DNA of 64,000 bases from Lepisosteus oculatus (lineage: Eukaryota > Chordata > Actinopteri > Semionotiformes > Lepisosteidae), in the NCBI RefSeq assembly GCF_040954835.1, contig NC_090723.1, positions 3,110,001 through 3,174,000 of the forward strand, given 5' to 3'. How positions within the stretch are numbered: position 1 is the first letter of the stretch; every line of letters starts with the position of its first letter. Shown piece after piece: positions 15,101 to 23,777 of this stretch. The notes beneath the pieces are model-generated. The model was not told the DNA's origin. It saw only the letters and a list, made by a program, of their open reading frames with translations, and searched no databases. Position numbers and translations under genes: made by a program.

Positions 15101-15549
15101 AAGACTTTTCACCCAGTTTGGGTGCTTTTAAGTCTAACCTAAAAAAATAGTTCCAGAGAGTTTTTGGAATTGTTTAATTGTGTGTATCTACTGTGTTTTC
15201 CTTGACTTGGAATTCTTTTCAATTTAATTTGGTTGAATGTACTTTTCATGCAGTGCAAAGTGCTTGGTGATTTATCTTTCAAGTCACGACAGAAAATCAA
15301 ATGTTTTTAATTATTATTACACCAACACCGCTTTTCTACATTGGTCCTACTACAGCATTTTGACTTCTAACCATCCCACACCACTACTAAAAGAGTTACA
15401 ACTAAGAACAGCCAGTCTTGTAAAAACTTTCAGCTGGTAAAAAGTATGTCAAATCAAGCAAAAGGAAATGTCTCTTTCCCACGGAACAAAATTCTCACCT
15501 CCAGCTTGCTGTTGTCCAGGCCTGATAAAGACATTTCCTCCATTTTCAT
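186..15549 (-). CDS. atxn7l3: Ataxin-7-like protein 3 (SAGA deubiquitinase module), 3' end off window
   Basis: Subunit of the SAGA deubiquitinase module (USP22/ATXN7/ENY2/ATXN7L3) that acts on ubiquitinated histone H2B in the nucleus. Coding exons in transcript order: 15549-15499, 14969-14840, 14120-13949, 13397-13300, 10871-10849, 8538-8493, 3138-3101, 2862-2794, 2680-2637, 1015-944, 322-186. All junctions are in phase, giving about 293 codons. The start [17 protein letters not shown] matches the vertebrate protein. The Sgf11-type zinc finger CVCPNC...HLEKC is in the third coding exon. It is followed by an acidic stretch ([13 protein letters not shown]), basic NLS-like segments ([17 protein letters not shown]) and the SCA7 domain ([17 protein letters not shown], then [15 protein letters not shown]). 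The last visible exon encodes [20 protein letters not shown]. The lysine-rich C-terminal exon expected from mammals is not in the first 185 bases, so it must lie left of the window. Identity is very secure; exon edges are read by eye. Confidence 0.95.
355..476 (+). repeat. SINE-like tail fragment
   Basis: A truncated copy of the element seen fully at 20155, 27895 and 53955. It carries the fish-type run 'gcaaactccac...aattgaacccaggactcc...taactactacacc...tgctgcccc'. It lies in the atxn7l3 intron beside the 322-186 exon. Confidence 0.65.
1984..2262 (-). repeat. SINE-like interspersed element, reverse orientation
   Basis: Reverse complement of the family seen at 20155: tail motif (ggttcaattcctggggtgc), middle (cttcccacagtccaaagacatactggcaggttaatt) and head (ctgggataggctctggcgtcccc, then a region ending near aatgggtagatgg). 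Near full length, in an atxn7l3 intron. Short open frames over it are not genes. Confidence 0.75.
3200..5200. other. Part of the long atxn7l3 intron, no gene seen
   Basis: AT-rich intronic DNA between the candidate alternative exon and the 3138-3101 exon. Short open frames are present but none has coding character or splice borders. No repeat was recognised with certainty. Confidence 0.6.
5220..7276 (-). other. atxn7l3: Candidate alternative last exon and 3' UTR within an atxn7l3 intron
   Basis: An acceptor (TTGATGTTTCAG) at 7277 precedes a stretch that stays open in the phase left by the 8538-8493 exon. It adds an alanine and 25 more residues (begins [13 protein letters not shown], ends LKDEEFSQ) before TGA at 7199-7197. 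The roughly 250 bp around it (about 7030-7280) is clearly more GC-rich than the flanks. It is followed by about 2 kb of AT-rich sequence with an AATAAA on the minus strand at about 5244-5249. The resulting protein would keep the zinc finger but lose the SCA7 domain. No homolog of this tail is recognised. It could instead be a conserved intronic element or chance. Confidence 0.35.
8493..8538 (-). CDS. atxn7l3: 46-bp exon of atxn7l3 (basic [16 protein letters not shown] segment)
   Basis: The acceptor CTTTTTTTCAG and donor GTAAGT surround 46 bases coding [15 protein letters not shown] plus one base of the next codon. This matches the vertebrate ATXN7L3 linker between the zinc finger and the SCA7 domain. 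In the annotated chain it splices over 5.3 kb to 3138. It could equally splice to the candidate terminal exon at 7276. Confidence 0.85.
9095..9425 (+). repeat. SINE-like interspersed element
   Basis: Starts with 'tctatccattttctc...caattcagggtcatggggg' and passes a CA-rich stretch (acacacactcacaccaggg). It ends with the tail '...actaaccactgcatcacagggctgc'. Same family as the elements at 1984, 20155, 27895, 53955 and 55745. Confidence 0.75.
9545..9890 (+). repeat. Interspersed repeat, fish type
   Basis: Contains the run 'tatatagtgcttttctgga...gaacagccccacctggatgatgcgatggcagccat...gcgccagtacactcaccacacatcagctctcagtgggg...aatttttaatgatcacagaaagtc'. A diverged second copy lies at 46820-47235. I recognise it as a repeat common in fish genomes but cannot name its class. 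Confidence 0.65.
10849..10871 (-). CDS. atxn7l3: 23-bp microexon of atxn7l3
   Basis: The acceptor CTTTTGTAG and donor AAG/GTATTT enclose 23 bases. They join in phase to the flanking exons to encode AKKRKSDK, a basic segment also present in the mammalian protein. The exon is far too short for ORF finding and is supported by the phase match and the expected peptide. Skipping it would shift the frame, so it is probably constitutive. Confidence 0.85.
11595..12600 (-). mobile_element. Broken Tc1/mariner-type DNA transposon
   Basis: Read on the minus strand, 12438-12250 encodes a helix-turn-helix-like segment ([20 protein letters not shown]). About 11840-11770 carries the DDE-region hallmark [14 protein letters not shown], here interrupted by a frameshift and a substitution. 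About 11745-11660 carries [15 protein letters not shown]. This is the order of a Tc1-like transposase, but frameshifts and stops break it and the middle is degraded. The end near 11600 begins 'acaggtagaggacaaaaaatgg'; the other inverted end was not found. It lies in the atxn7l3 intron and is inactive. Confidence 0.75.
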
Positions 15550-15611
15550 TTGCAAAGATTTAAAGGGGGAGGGAGTGCTGTCTACATAGTACAAATGGTG
15601 GACAAATTAGG
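15550..15611 (-). other. atxn7l3: atxn7l3 5' UTR part of the start-codon exon
   Basis: A good acceptor (pyrimidine-rich, ending TTCACAG) sits just right of 15611. The exon continues without interruption to the ATG at 15549-15547. A second ATG two codons on (MKM) could also start translation; the upstream one is chosen because vertebrate ATXN7L3 begins MKMEEM. Confidence 0.75.
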
Positions 15612-18600
15612 CTGTGAATGAGAAAAACAAGCAATTGGCTACTAAATCAAGGAAATAAAAGCACAAAAGCATACATGTCAGAAAAAACAGATAACTTACA
15701 AGACTAGAGAAGGTTACATAGAATCACAAGTGGAATATCTGCTATATTGGGTGTCTTCCACCAAAAATCAGTGATACACAAACAGCAGTCAGATTGAAAT
15801 ACTGCATGTACTAGAATATAAACACTCACAAATCCTGAAATAGTTCCTAGAATAACAACCATTACATTATAGTTAAAATATTTCAAAGTAATCAGCTATT
15901 ATACCACTAACATCTTCACATTTTTTAGGTTGATGGATGGGCGTTCCACCAGCTCAAAATGTCAGATTATATGCAGTTCCAGTTCTTCTTTTTATTGTTC
16001 CTTGTTTCTCAATCCCGTAGAAAAAGGGAAACTTTTGCGTACATGTACAGTAAATAGAGTTTATTGAAACTGTTTTGTCAACTTCCTCTTTCATTTTGGT
16101 GGCATCAAAATGATGTTTTCTTTTTCTTACTGCTCTTTCTCAAGATGCAATTGCTTTCCAAAACTGACATCTATAGGGATCCTGTTCTGTAATATGTTGC
16201 TCTGGCCTGTAATAAGTCAGAGCAGGGGTATACTTCCACTACACAGCTCATAAAAGTACAAAACCACACAAAATATTACAACACAACGCCTAAAAAAAGC
16301 ACTGGTCCTCTCAATTTGAGATACGCCATATATTCCATAAGATTTTAAATTAGTGCAGCCCAGTTCAAACTCACTGTTTAAGCAGGACAGCGAATGAGAC
16401 AGAACTGCACATTTCACACGCTTTCTCAGCCTTCAACGGGACTGAGATCTGTGGATTGTTCTGGCTAAACAAAGTGAATTAAGTCTGCATCTGGCTTCTG
16501 AAGCCAACCATATATTGCATACCTCTTGTGAGTCTATTCATTTGACTGAAGGTTCTTAATAACTTGGACAGCAAGTAAAAATGACCCCAAAGCAGGCACA
16601 ACAGGACTTACTCCCAATGGACCCACAGTACTTACAAACACGCAGAGCTGTGCCAGGCTGGTGTGCACACTTATTCAAGACGTGCCTTCAGTGGGGAATG
16701 ATGGCCTTCCTTCTCAAAGACTCTTTCTGCTGAACGGGAAAAAAGAATTCCATAGCTTTATGCTTCTTAATAATGCTGTGCTCTTCCAAATTGCATCATT
16801 AATGGTATAAGTCAAAACGGATGACAATGAAAATGTATTTCTAATGGCATCTTCTCCTTCATATGTATGCATAACTATACAATGGAATTCATACAACTGA
16901 TAACCTACAGATCTGATCTAATCTTTCTTAGTTTTTATTTTTGAAGTGGGTAATCCACTGTGTATATAATATGTATAATTATATACATAATATGTATTTT
17001 CGTGCCACAATTACAATGAATAAAATACCCACTCCAGCTACATTTCAATTTTACTTGAAATTGGCCCAAATGGATTGCAAATAAGAGGTTATTTCCAAGT
17101 TTTGACAAATCCCAGGACAAGCTGCTCTAAAATGTCTGACACTTTGCGTTAAGATAGAAATATTTATTTTTCTGGGACCAGACTTGAAAACACAACCTCT
17201 TTAGTTTGGTTTCCAAAATACTCTAACTGTAAGCATATTATAGTTAGGAGAATGTTATTTCTTGAGGTCATTTAATTTTGTCACCAGAAGAGTGTTTATA
17301 GAGTTCGGTTCATACAATGAACTGCAAGATCGAAATACAGCAAAATGAAACCTGATTGAAACAAGTGAGATAAATAGTCTCAATCTGGGAAAACTTGACT
17401 GTGAACAAAACAAGGGATTCCGTTTGTCTGCAAACAAGAAGTCAGTTACATGATAACAGTTTCACACAAAATATATATATTCTAGTATGACAGCAAAAGA
17501 GTTACACAACTATATACAGGGGAACTAAATGGATGCCAGAAAAGATTAAGAACACTTTTAGAAATATGGCCAAACAGGAAAATACAGACGTAGCTTCACA
17601 AAACATAAAACGAGTGTTTCTTTTATTCTTCCAGGAGGCTGAAAGAAAAACATTTACAGGACACTGCAGACAGTACAGGGTGTAGGTGGGGGGAAAGGGA
17701 CCCGATGCAATGGATTTCAAAAGGAAAGGCTTCTTTCTTCTTAGCTTGTGTATTTAACTAACATGAGGTCTAAATGAACAGATTTCACTTGACAAGTATG
17801 AACAGAGGCCAAATGAGACCCATATAAATTAAAGACAACCAAGAAAACGATCGCCACTCTACTTCAATGTACAGTTTAATAACAAAAGACCCTACTGTGA
17901 TTATGCTCTTAAAAGAGCAAAGGGCATAAATCTTTAAAGAATGCTACAGTGACGTCTCTAAATTAATGAAAAGATAGGCTGCAGTAATTCTGAACTCAGC
18001 TGGAAAAAAAGTTCACGGGTATGTAGCTGCAGGAAAGACCTCCGCCGTACAAATCGGACCAAAACTATTCATTTGAACGGACGGCGTGATTTAGTTGGCC
18101 GTATGCGTTACAGTATTTACCAAGATATCCTTGTGTCTCATTCTCACAAAGAGGGCCAGTAGTTATTAAAACAATAAATAATTACTAGGTAATACAGTTA
18201 CATTAAATACGAAGAAGAACATTTGCGAGATTAAAAAAAAAGCCCCAGCCAGAATGTTAACACAAAAGGTCTCGTTGTTTTAATCACACCAAAAAAAGCT
18301 AAATATAATCAGACATGCATGAAATCCAAAACCGTCGTCACTTAAATTATAATACGTACAAAGGACACAGTTCAAGCCTGTGTAAACACACACCTTTCAA
18401 ATATTTTAAGGCACTGAAACACGGAACGCACTTTACTGCTCACTTTGTTTCCGACAATTAACAAACACGTTTTTTCTCTGAACTGAGCACATGCAAATAA
18501 CGAACGGTTTTGCGGGGGCTGTAATGCATCAAACTACTCGCAGCCCATCACAGAAAACAACAACAACAACAAAAAACTTAAAACGATTAAGAAAAGCCAA

Positions 18601-18795
18601 GCAGGAACTGTTTTACATCTACATACCACCCTCCCATTTAAAAATATCAGCATCCATAAATCGTGCCTAAATAAGATCCGTGGTCAGAGCGGGGCTCGCT
18701 AATTAAAGGTACGTAATAAATTCGTCAAAGGCATCGTCAAGAAATCCGAAACAATTGTTACTGGAAGTGATTTTTTTTGTAACCTGCACCCTCAC
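15612..18795. other. First coding-side intron of atxn7l3, no gene seen
   Basis: AT-rich intronic sequence between the start-codon exon and the 18.9-kb noncoding exon. It contains (TA)n-like runs near 16965-17000 and 17470. No exon, RNA gene or recognisable repeat was found. Confidence 0.6.
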
Positions 18796-18929
18796 CCTTG
18801 AATAGCCAGGGCCGAGGCTGGAGATCAGAGCCGATTCCGGCAGCTCTCTGTCCAGAAAGGCATCTCATGTAGACAGCGGTGTCCTGTCCGCTTTCATTAC
18901 TACCGTCCGAAACAAACTGCACTCCAAGC
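18796..18929 (-). other. atxn7l3: Probable noncoding 5' exon of atxn7l3 with upstream ORFs
   Basis: Bounded by an acceptor (TTTTATTACAG) and a donor (GTGAGG). The 134-bp body is more GC-rich than its flanks. It holds a 10-codon upstream ORF that starts in the context GTAATGAAAG. A second ATG overlaps that ORF's stop (ATGA), and its frame stays open to the donor but meets TAA right after splicing to 15611. Assignment as a 5' UTR exon rests on position and splice signals only. Confidence 0.6.
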
Positions 18930-19251
18930 CTGTAATAAAAAAAAGACGCACAAAATTCCAGCGCACAATTATCTAAACGCTGTCAAAAATAATAAAAAAA
19001 TAAAGGAATAAGCTGCCATTTTTTTCCTGCAGGCAATGTTAATCAATTACCTATAGTTGATTTTTTTTTTATATATATATACAACCCACCCCAACAAGAC
19101 TTCTCTTTTTTTTTTTAACCTGCAGTAATACTGCAGACGAGCTTGTCACAAGCCGGTCATCATTCAAACTGCGATCAAAGAGACGGCTTTAAATGGGGAA
19201 GAAAAAGAAATGCAATAAGAAAAAAAAAAGCAAAAGCTCAGATCAGCCTAC

Positions 19252-19335
19252 CTCGCTAGGGTTGAGCTCCGCGCTGCTTGATGGACAGACGATCCGACCA
19301 GCAGCTCAGCGACGCAGTCAAACCAGTCTCCAATT
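19252..19335 (-). other. atxn7l3: Probable first exon of atxn7l3
   Basis: A donor (GCGAG followed by GTAGGC) lies at 19251/19252, and GC-rich sequence to its right contains CpGs. The transcription start is not visible, so the right boundary is a guess. It is the only well-formed donor between the 18.9-kb exon and the CRE-bearing upstream region. Confidence 0.45.
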
Positions 19336-19620
19336 ACCGACAGGCGGGGCGGAGATTAGGTTACATTATCCCCCCCCATACTGAAGTTTGGTTGCACGAT
19401 TATAACACAACCAGTGTGTAACAGGCGAGTTGTTATGGACTTCGTTTTGTATCTTTAAAATTGCCAGCAGTTTGGGAGTGACGTCAACGGGATGGCTTCA
19501 CCCGCCGTTAGGTTTGCATTTCTACATGTTGATGGCTTAGTTACCTCAATGTTTTGCATCCGGCGGATAACGTGTGCGGGAAGCCCGGCAGCTATAAAAA
19601 TGAATTAAACTGTTGTCTCA
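19336..19620 (-). promoter_or_regulatory. atxn7l3 promoter region with a CRE palindrome
   Basis: A perfect CRE/ATF site TGACGTCA lies at 19479-19486, about 150-230 bp upstream of the proposed first exon, in a TATA-less region with scattered CpGs. CREB/ATF binding at such sites in housekeeping promoters is established. Its use here is inferred. Confidence 0.5.
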
Positions 19621-19904
19621 TCTTGGATACAAGGAAGTTAGGTGGCAGAAATGAGCCTCTGTAGAGGGCAGGAGATGTTTATAGATCTTGAGAAATCTGT
19701 TGTTCAGCACCTACCACTATCATTCAATGCCATGTACGTTGGCGCAGTATTTTGCATTTTAGAATGAATGTTGCGCCACAGAAAAATCATGGGAGACCTC
19801 CGAGGAAAATCAGATTGCTGCTGTAAGGGGTGGGAGTGGACCAGTAGGTGGCGATCTTCATACTGGAATAGAATTTAAATCCAGTGCCCCAGTATGACAA
19901 CTGC

Positions 19905-20090
19905 GGAGGAGCGGTGGCTCTGTGGCTCAGGATCTGCGCCTGTGGCTGGAAGGTTGCTGGTTCAAATCCTGCGGCCGGCAGAGGAATCCTACTCCGTTGG
20001 GCCCCTGAGCAAGGCCCTTAACCCCAGCTGCTCCATGGGCGCCGTATAAATGGCTGACCCTGCGCTCTGACCCCCAGCTTCTCTCTCCCC
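19905..20090 (+). repeat. tRNA-derived SINE
   Basis: A tRNA-like head with box A-like (tggctcaggatctg) and box B-like (ggttcaaatcc) motifs. It is followed by the core 'ggcccctgagcaaggcccttaacccc' seen in many fish SINEs, and then 'tgctccatgggcgccgtataaatggctgaccctgcgctctgac'. It sits just upstream of atxn7l3 and downstream of ubtf. Confidence 0.75.
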
Positions 20091-20154
20091 TACTTAATTT
20101 TAGTTCATTTTATATTTCATCATCTAAAATTCTAAATTAAAGTTGTGCTATTTA

Positions 20155-20445
20155 ACCATTAATCTGCATTTTGTTCCGTTCTTTTTACCCATTTTTCCAA
20201 TTCAGAGTTGCGGTGGAGCCTGTTCATCCACCCTGGATGGGACGCCAGTCCATCACAGATACAATCTCACTCATCTTCGCAGAAGCCAAACAACCTACCC
20301 CAATGTTTTCGGACTGCGGGAAGAATCCAGAACAGCTGGCGGACACCCACAAGAACATGGGGAGAACATACAAACTCCATGCACACAGCACCCCAGGTCC
20401 AGCACTGTGAGGTAATGTTAACCATTGTGCCACCTAATCAACATT
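20155..20445 (+). repeat. SINE-like element of the second family
   Basis: Head 'cccatttttccaattcagagttgcggtggagcc', middle 'tggatgggacgccagtccatcacag', tail 'aacatggggagaacatacaaactcc...taaccattgtgccacc'. It is the least diverged copy in the window and follows the tRNA-derived SINE after about 65 bp. The overlapping open frames here are repeat sequence, not genes. Confidence 0.8.
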
Positions 20446-20829
20446 CTCAATTGATATATCCATCAGCTTATTGCACATCTATAGCTAGTCGATACAGATT
20501 TCCCCCTTTTAAGGAGTTCTTCGGGAATTTGTAGTCTTGGATTTAGGTATGGCCTGGTACATCTCCCTTATTTTCATTAAAATGGTTGAATATTGGTTAA
20601 GTGCAAAAAAAGACTATAGTAAATATGTTGTAAAAGCTCACCCAAAAGATATCATTAAAGCAGACTTTGCAAAAGATGCAAGTTTCTGAAGTCAATAAAC
20701 AACACCGTTATTTTGATAAAAACAAAGTTTACTTGCCCCAAATAGTAAATAACTTGAAATAAAGAACACCTTTTGCTATAAAACATCATAAAGATTTTCT
20801 GGGTTGTCGTGAGCAGTACAAATCTGCAA

Positions 20830-23417
20830 AGCTTTTTTTTTGTTTGTTTTTTTTATTGTTTCTACAAAAAAAAACACTTTTGAAACATTAGAAAAAAAAC
20901 CTCCCGAGAGCTGCATGCATCTGGGAAGTGCAAAAACGCACTAAAGTCGCCGCTTACAGCCGAGACTGGCGCCTTCGCTTTCATTAACCCCGCAGCGCCC
21001 TACAAATAACAGTAAGATTTTCTCCACAAAATAAAAATATACTTACAAGTAAAACAAAAGCCACTTGTTACAAAGAGCATTATATACAAATACCATACAA
21101 CCATATTAGACCCAACACATGACACCCCCCCCCCCCCCCTCCATACTAGAAATTCCCAGTGTGCAGCTTTAATGCATTCATTTCCTTATGAACAAACTGG
21201 CAAAAGGGACTTAATAACTTGTGGGACTGTACCAGTGACACTCTTCCTGTTTCAAAGTATGCACTGCACAGAGTATAACAAAGAAGCAGAAAACAAATTA
21301 TCTTAGTCCACAGTGAAATACAGCTCTTGGCCTCAGGATTGTAATGCCTGAAGACTGTTCCTTTGATTTAAAAAGACTTCTGGATCCAGTTATGAAATAT
21401 TTAATTTCAATGTCAATATTTCCTCATGGGTGGAGGTGAATGACTCCATGACTTTTTTTCTTTATGCATCCATTTACTAAAGTGAGTGCTCATAATTTTT
21501 TTTACTAGGAAAAATACTCATTCAGCTTGGCCTCACTAGACATTCTTTTCCCCAACAAAAAAATGTGGTCTTTTTACACTAAGCTAGTGGGGAATTCACA
21601 GGAAAGGTCTTAGAATATTTAAGATTAAAAACTAAAAATGATGTCCTAAATGCAAATTTGTTCTGGTTTAATAAAAACAGTTAACCCACCATTATAATAC
21701 CTAATTGGTAACTTAGTAGGAATCTCATGAAAGTAAATAAAAAGTAAGAATAAAAGTTTAAGTGCACATCTTCACCTTTGGAAGCTGTCTGTTGATTGCA
21801 CTGGGAGACCTGACAATCTGCAGTAGAGATTATAATCAGGATTCATAAAAAACAGTGGTTTGTAAGGACAATGTGGATAAAACAAAATCTGTTTTATCTG
21901 ACCCTAACTGCACAGAAGCTATTTTCCATCCTACAAATACTAGGTTTACAACAGCTCATCGCAAATGGATGGTTCCTAGCATTTCTGAGGCTCAAGAATC
22001 ACGCAGTACAGTTAATCATACACCACTAGGGGGCTCCATAGAGTACAGTAGCCTGGGAGTGCATTCTCTTTGAAAAAAAAATCAACTTTTGAAAGCCACA
22101 GACTGAATTTCCTTTCTTGGCGTTCTGTTGTCGTTCTTTTCAACGAAAGCATGTGCATTTTGATTCCTTAAAATCTTTTGTATTTTTTTTAGTAGCTTCT
22201 GAAAAGGTGAGCTACCACTAAAAAAAGTAAAAAAGGAAGGATGTTGGTCGTAACAAATCTAGGACTAAAGGAAATGATTCTGAAATACTGTCAATGAGTC
22301 TGGGAAATTAAATGACATAGAATCAAAGGTTGCGATTGCAAGCTGAGTCCCCCTACTAATCTAATGGCGAACAAAAGAATATAAACAGATGCTGATGTTG
22401 AAACTACTCATCAAGCATCACAAGTAACATTTTCTGAACAAGCATTTAAACTTGTCTGCTTAGCTGTGGCTTTTAGGCCTTCTCACCAAAGAGTTTGATT
22501 CATAAACTGAAAACAGTAGATGGTGGTCTTATTCCAGTCTTTAAATGTGATGTAAGAAATTACTCCACTTAACATTTTCCAAACAGGTAACTAGCATTTT
22601 AACTCTGTAGCAAAAGCACATTTAATTGATATTTGGCCAACCTAACAGGTCATTAGCCTTGGCTTATTTCTTGGCTTATTTCTTCATGAAAATCACAATC
22701 AAAAACACTTGTTTGACAACAAAGGCCTTGAATCAATGCGTTAGCTTAAACGGAAGTGTGTGGTCCCATACCTCTCCCCTGCTCTGCCTGCAAGTGAACT
22801 GTACTCTTTCACTCCTCGTCACTGGGAATACCTACCGCATACAGTAGCCGTGAGATTCAACAATGTCCCTTTCAAAAAAGCGTTACTGGGCAGAATAAGG
22901 GAATTTGGCATTTTGTTTTACATCACATCACAAAAAAGCTTTAAAAGTGGTATTCAGTTTTTTAAAAGTTACAATGCTTTACAAAAGTCTTGGTGTTCAG
23001 CTTTTTTTTGCCCCAAACGTGAAAGCAAGTCTCCTTATAACATGTCGCATTGTTCTGACAGAGGTGTGAGTGTTCTTTTCAAGAACTGTGTGTTAAAAAC
23101 TAAAGTATGGAGAAACATTCTGGGAGCAGGCTGTTGGGAGTCAGCTGGACAGAGCTCTTGCAGCAAAGCGCACGTGTCCCTAAAGGCCAGCATGTAGGTG
23201 TCTGTGTGTTTAAGCTAGGGCAGGGGGAATTTGAAGGGATTCTTTGCACAAAAAGCACTCTTGCTGTCTGTCTTTTCGGCTCATAGGGTGCCTCCTCCTG
23301 GGAGGGGAGTGCTATTACAGCAGCATTTATGGAAGGGAACTGTTCCCCCATTTCTTGGCTCTGCAATGCTCACAGTCAGGAAGGATGGATTTTCTTTTCC
23401 TACGGGCATCCCTTGGA
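20830..23417 (-). other. ubtf: Probable 3' UTR of ubtf
   Basis: It follows the stop at 23418-23420 without a splice site. The first good minus-strand AATAAA with a suitable position is at 20852-20857. AT-rich with long T and A runs and a C run of about 16 at 21123-21138. Open frames on either strand here have no coding character. The exact cleavage site is not certain; an earlier signal could be used. Confidence 0.5.
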
Positions 23418-23777
23418 TCAGTCGGAATCCGAGTCGGAGGACTCCTCAGAGCTAGACGAGCCGGTGCTGCTACTTTCAGATTTGTTCTCCTTGTCATCCA
23501 CCTCTTCGTCATCATCTTCCTCGTTCTAAACACGCCGGGGGGAAATAATTAAAAAAGTTCATTTGTCAGTCATACATTTACATTTCAAACCACTCTAGAT
23601 TAGAACTAATAAAGAAAGGATGCCCAGGAGTCGTTTGCAAGACCCACACTTCCTAACCTCATCATCCTCCTCTTCCTCCTCCTCCTCACTGTCTTCCTCA
23701 CTGGAAGACTCTTCATCTGAAGAAGCCGCCTTCTCCTCCTCTTCATCGTCCTCATCCTCATCTTCCTCTTCGGAATC
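23418..23777 (-). CDS. ubtf: Acidic C-terminal tail exons of ubtf
   Basis: Two exons (23777-23658 and 23525-23418) separated by a 132-bp intron, coding 75 residues almost wholly Asp, Glu and Ser. The first ends at a donor GAG/GTTAGG; the second begins NEEDDDEEV and ends SDSDSD then TGA. The tail is shorter than the human one (about 90 residues). The open serine-rich frame on the opposite strand is an artefact of GAG/GAA repeats. Confidence 0.9.

Noticed and set aside
19905..19985. tRNA-like sequence with A and B boxes
   Set aside because: It is the head of a SINE: mismatched stems, and directly continued by the SINE core and tail.
20143..20534. Three overlapping 79-108 codon plus-strand frames
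   Set aside because: All lie in a SINE-like element present in several copies in this window.
22760..23197. Plus-strand 145-codon frame
   Set aside because: Lies in the probable ubtf 3' UTR on the opposite strand, with no recognisable protein.
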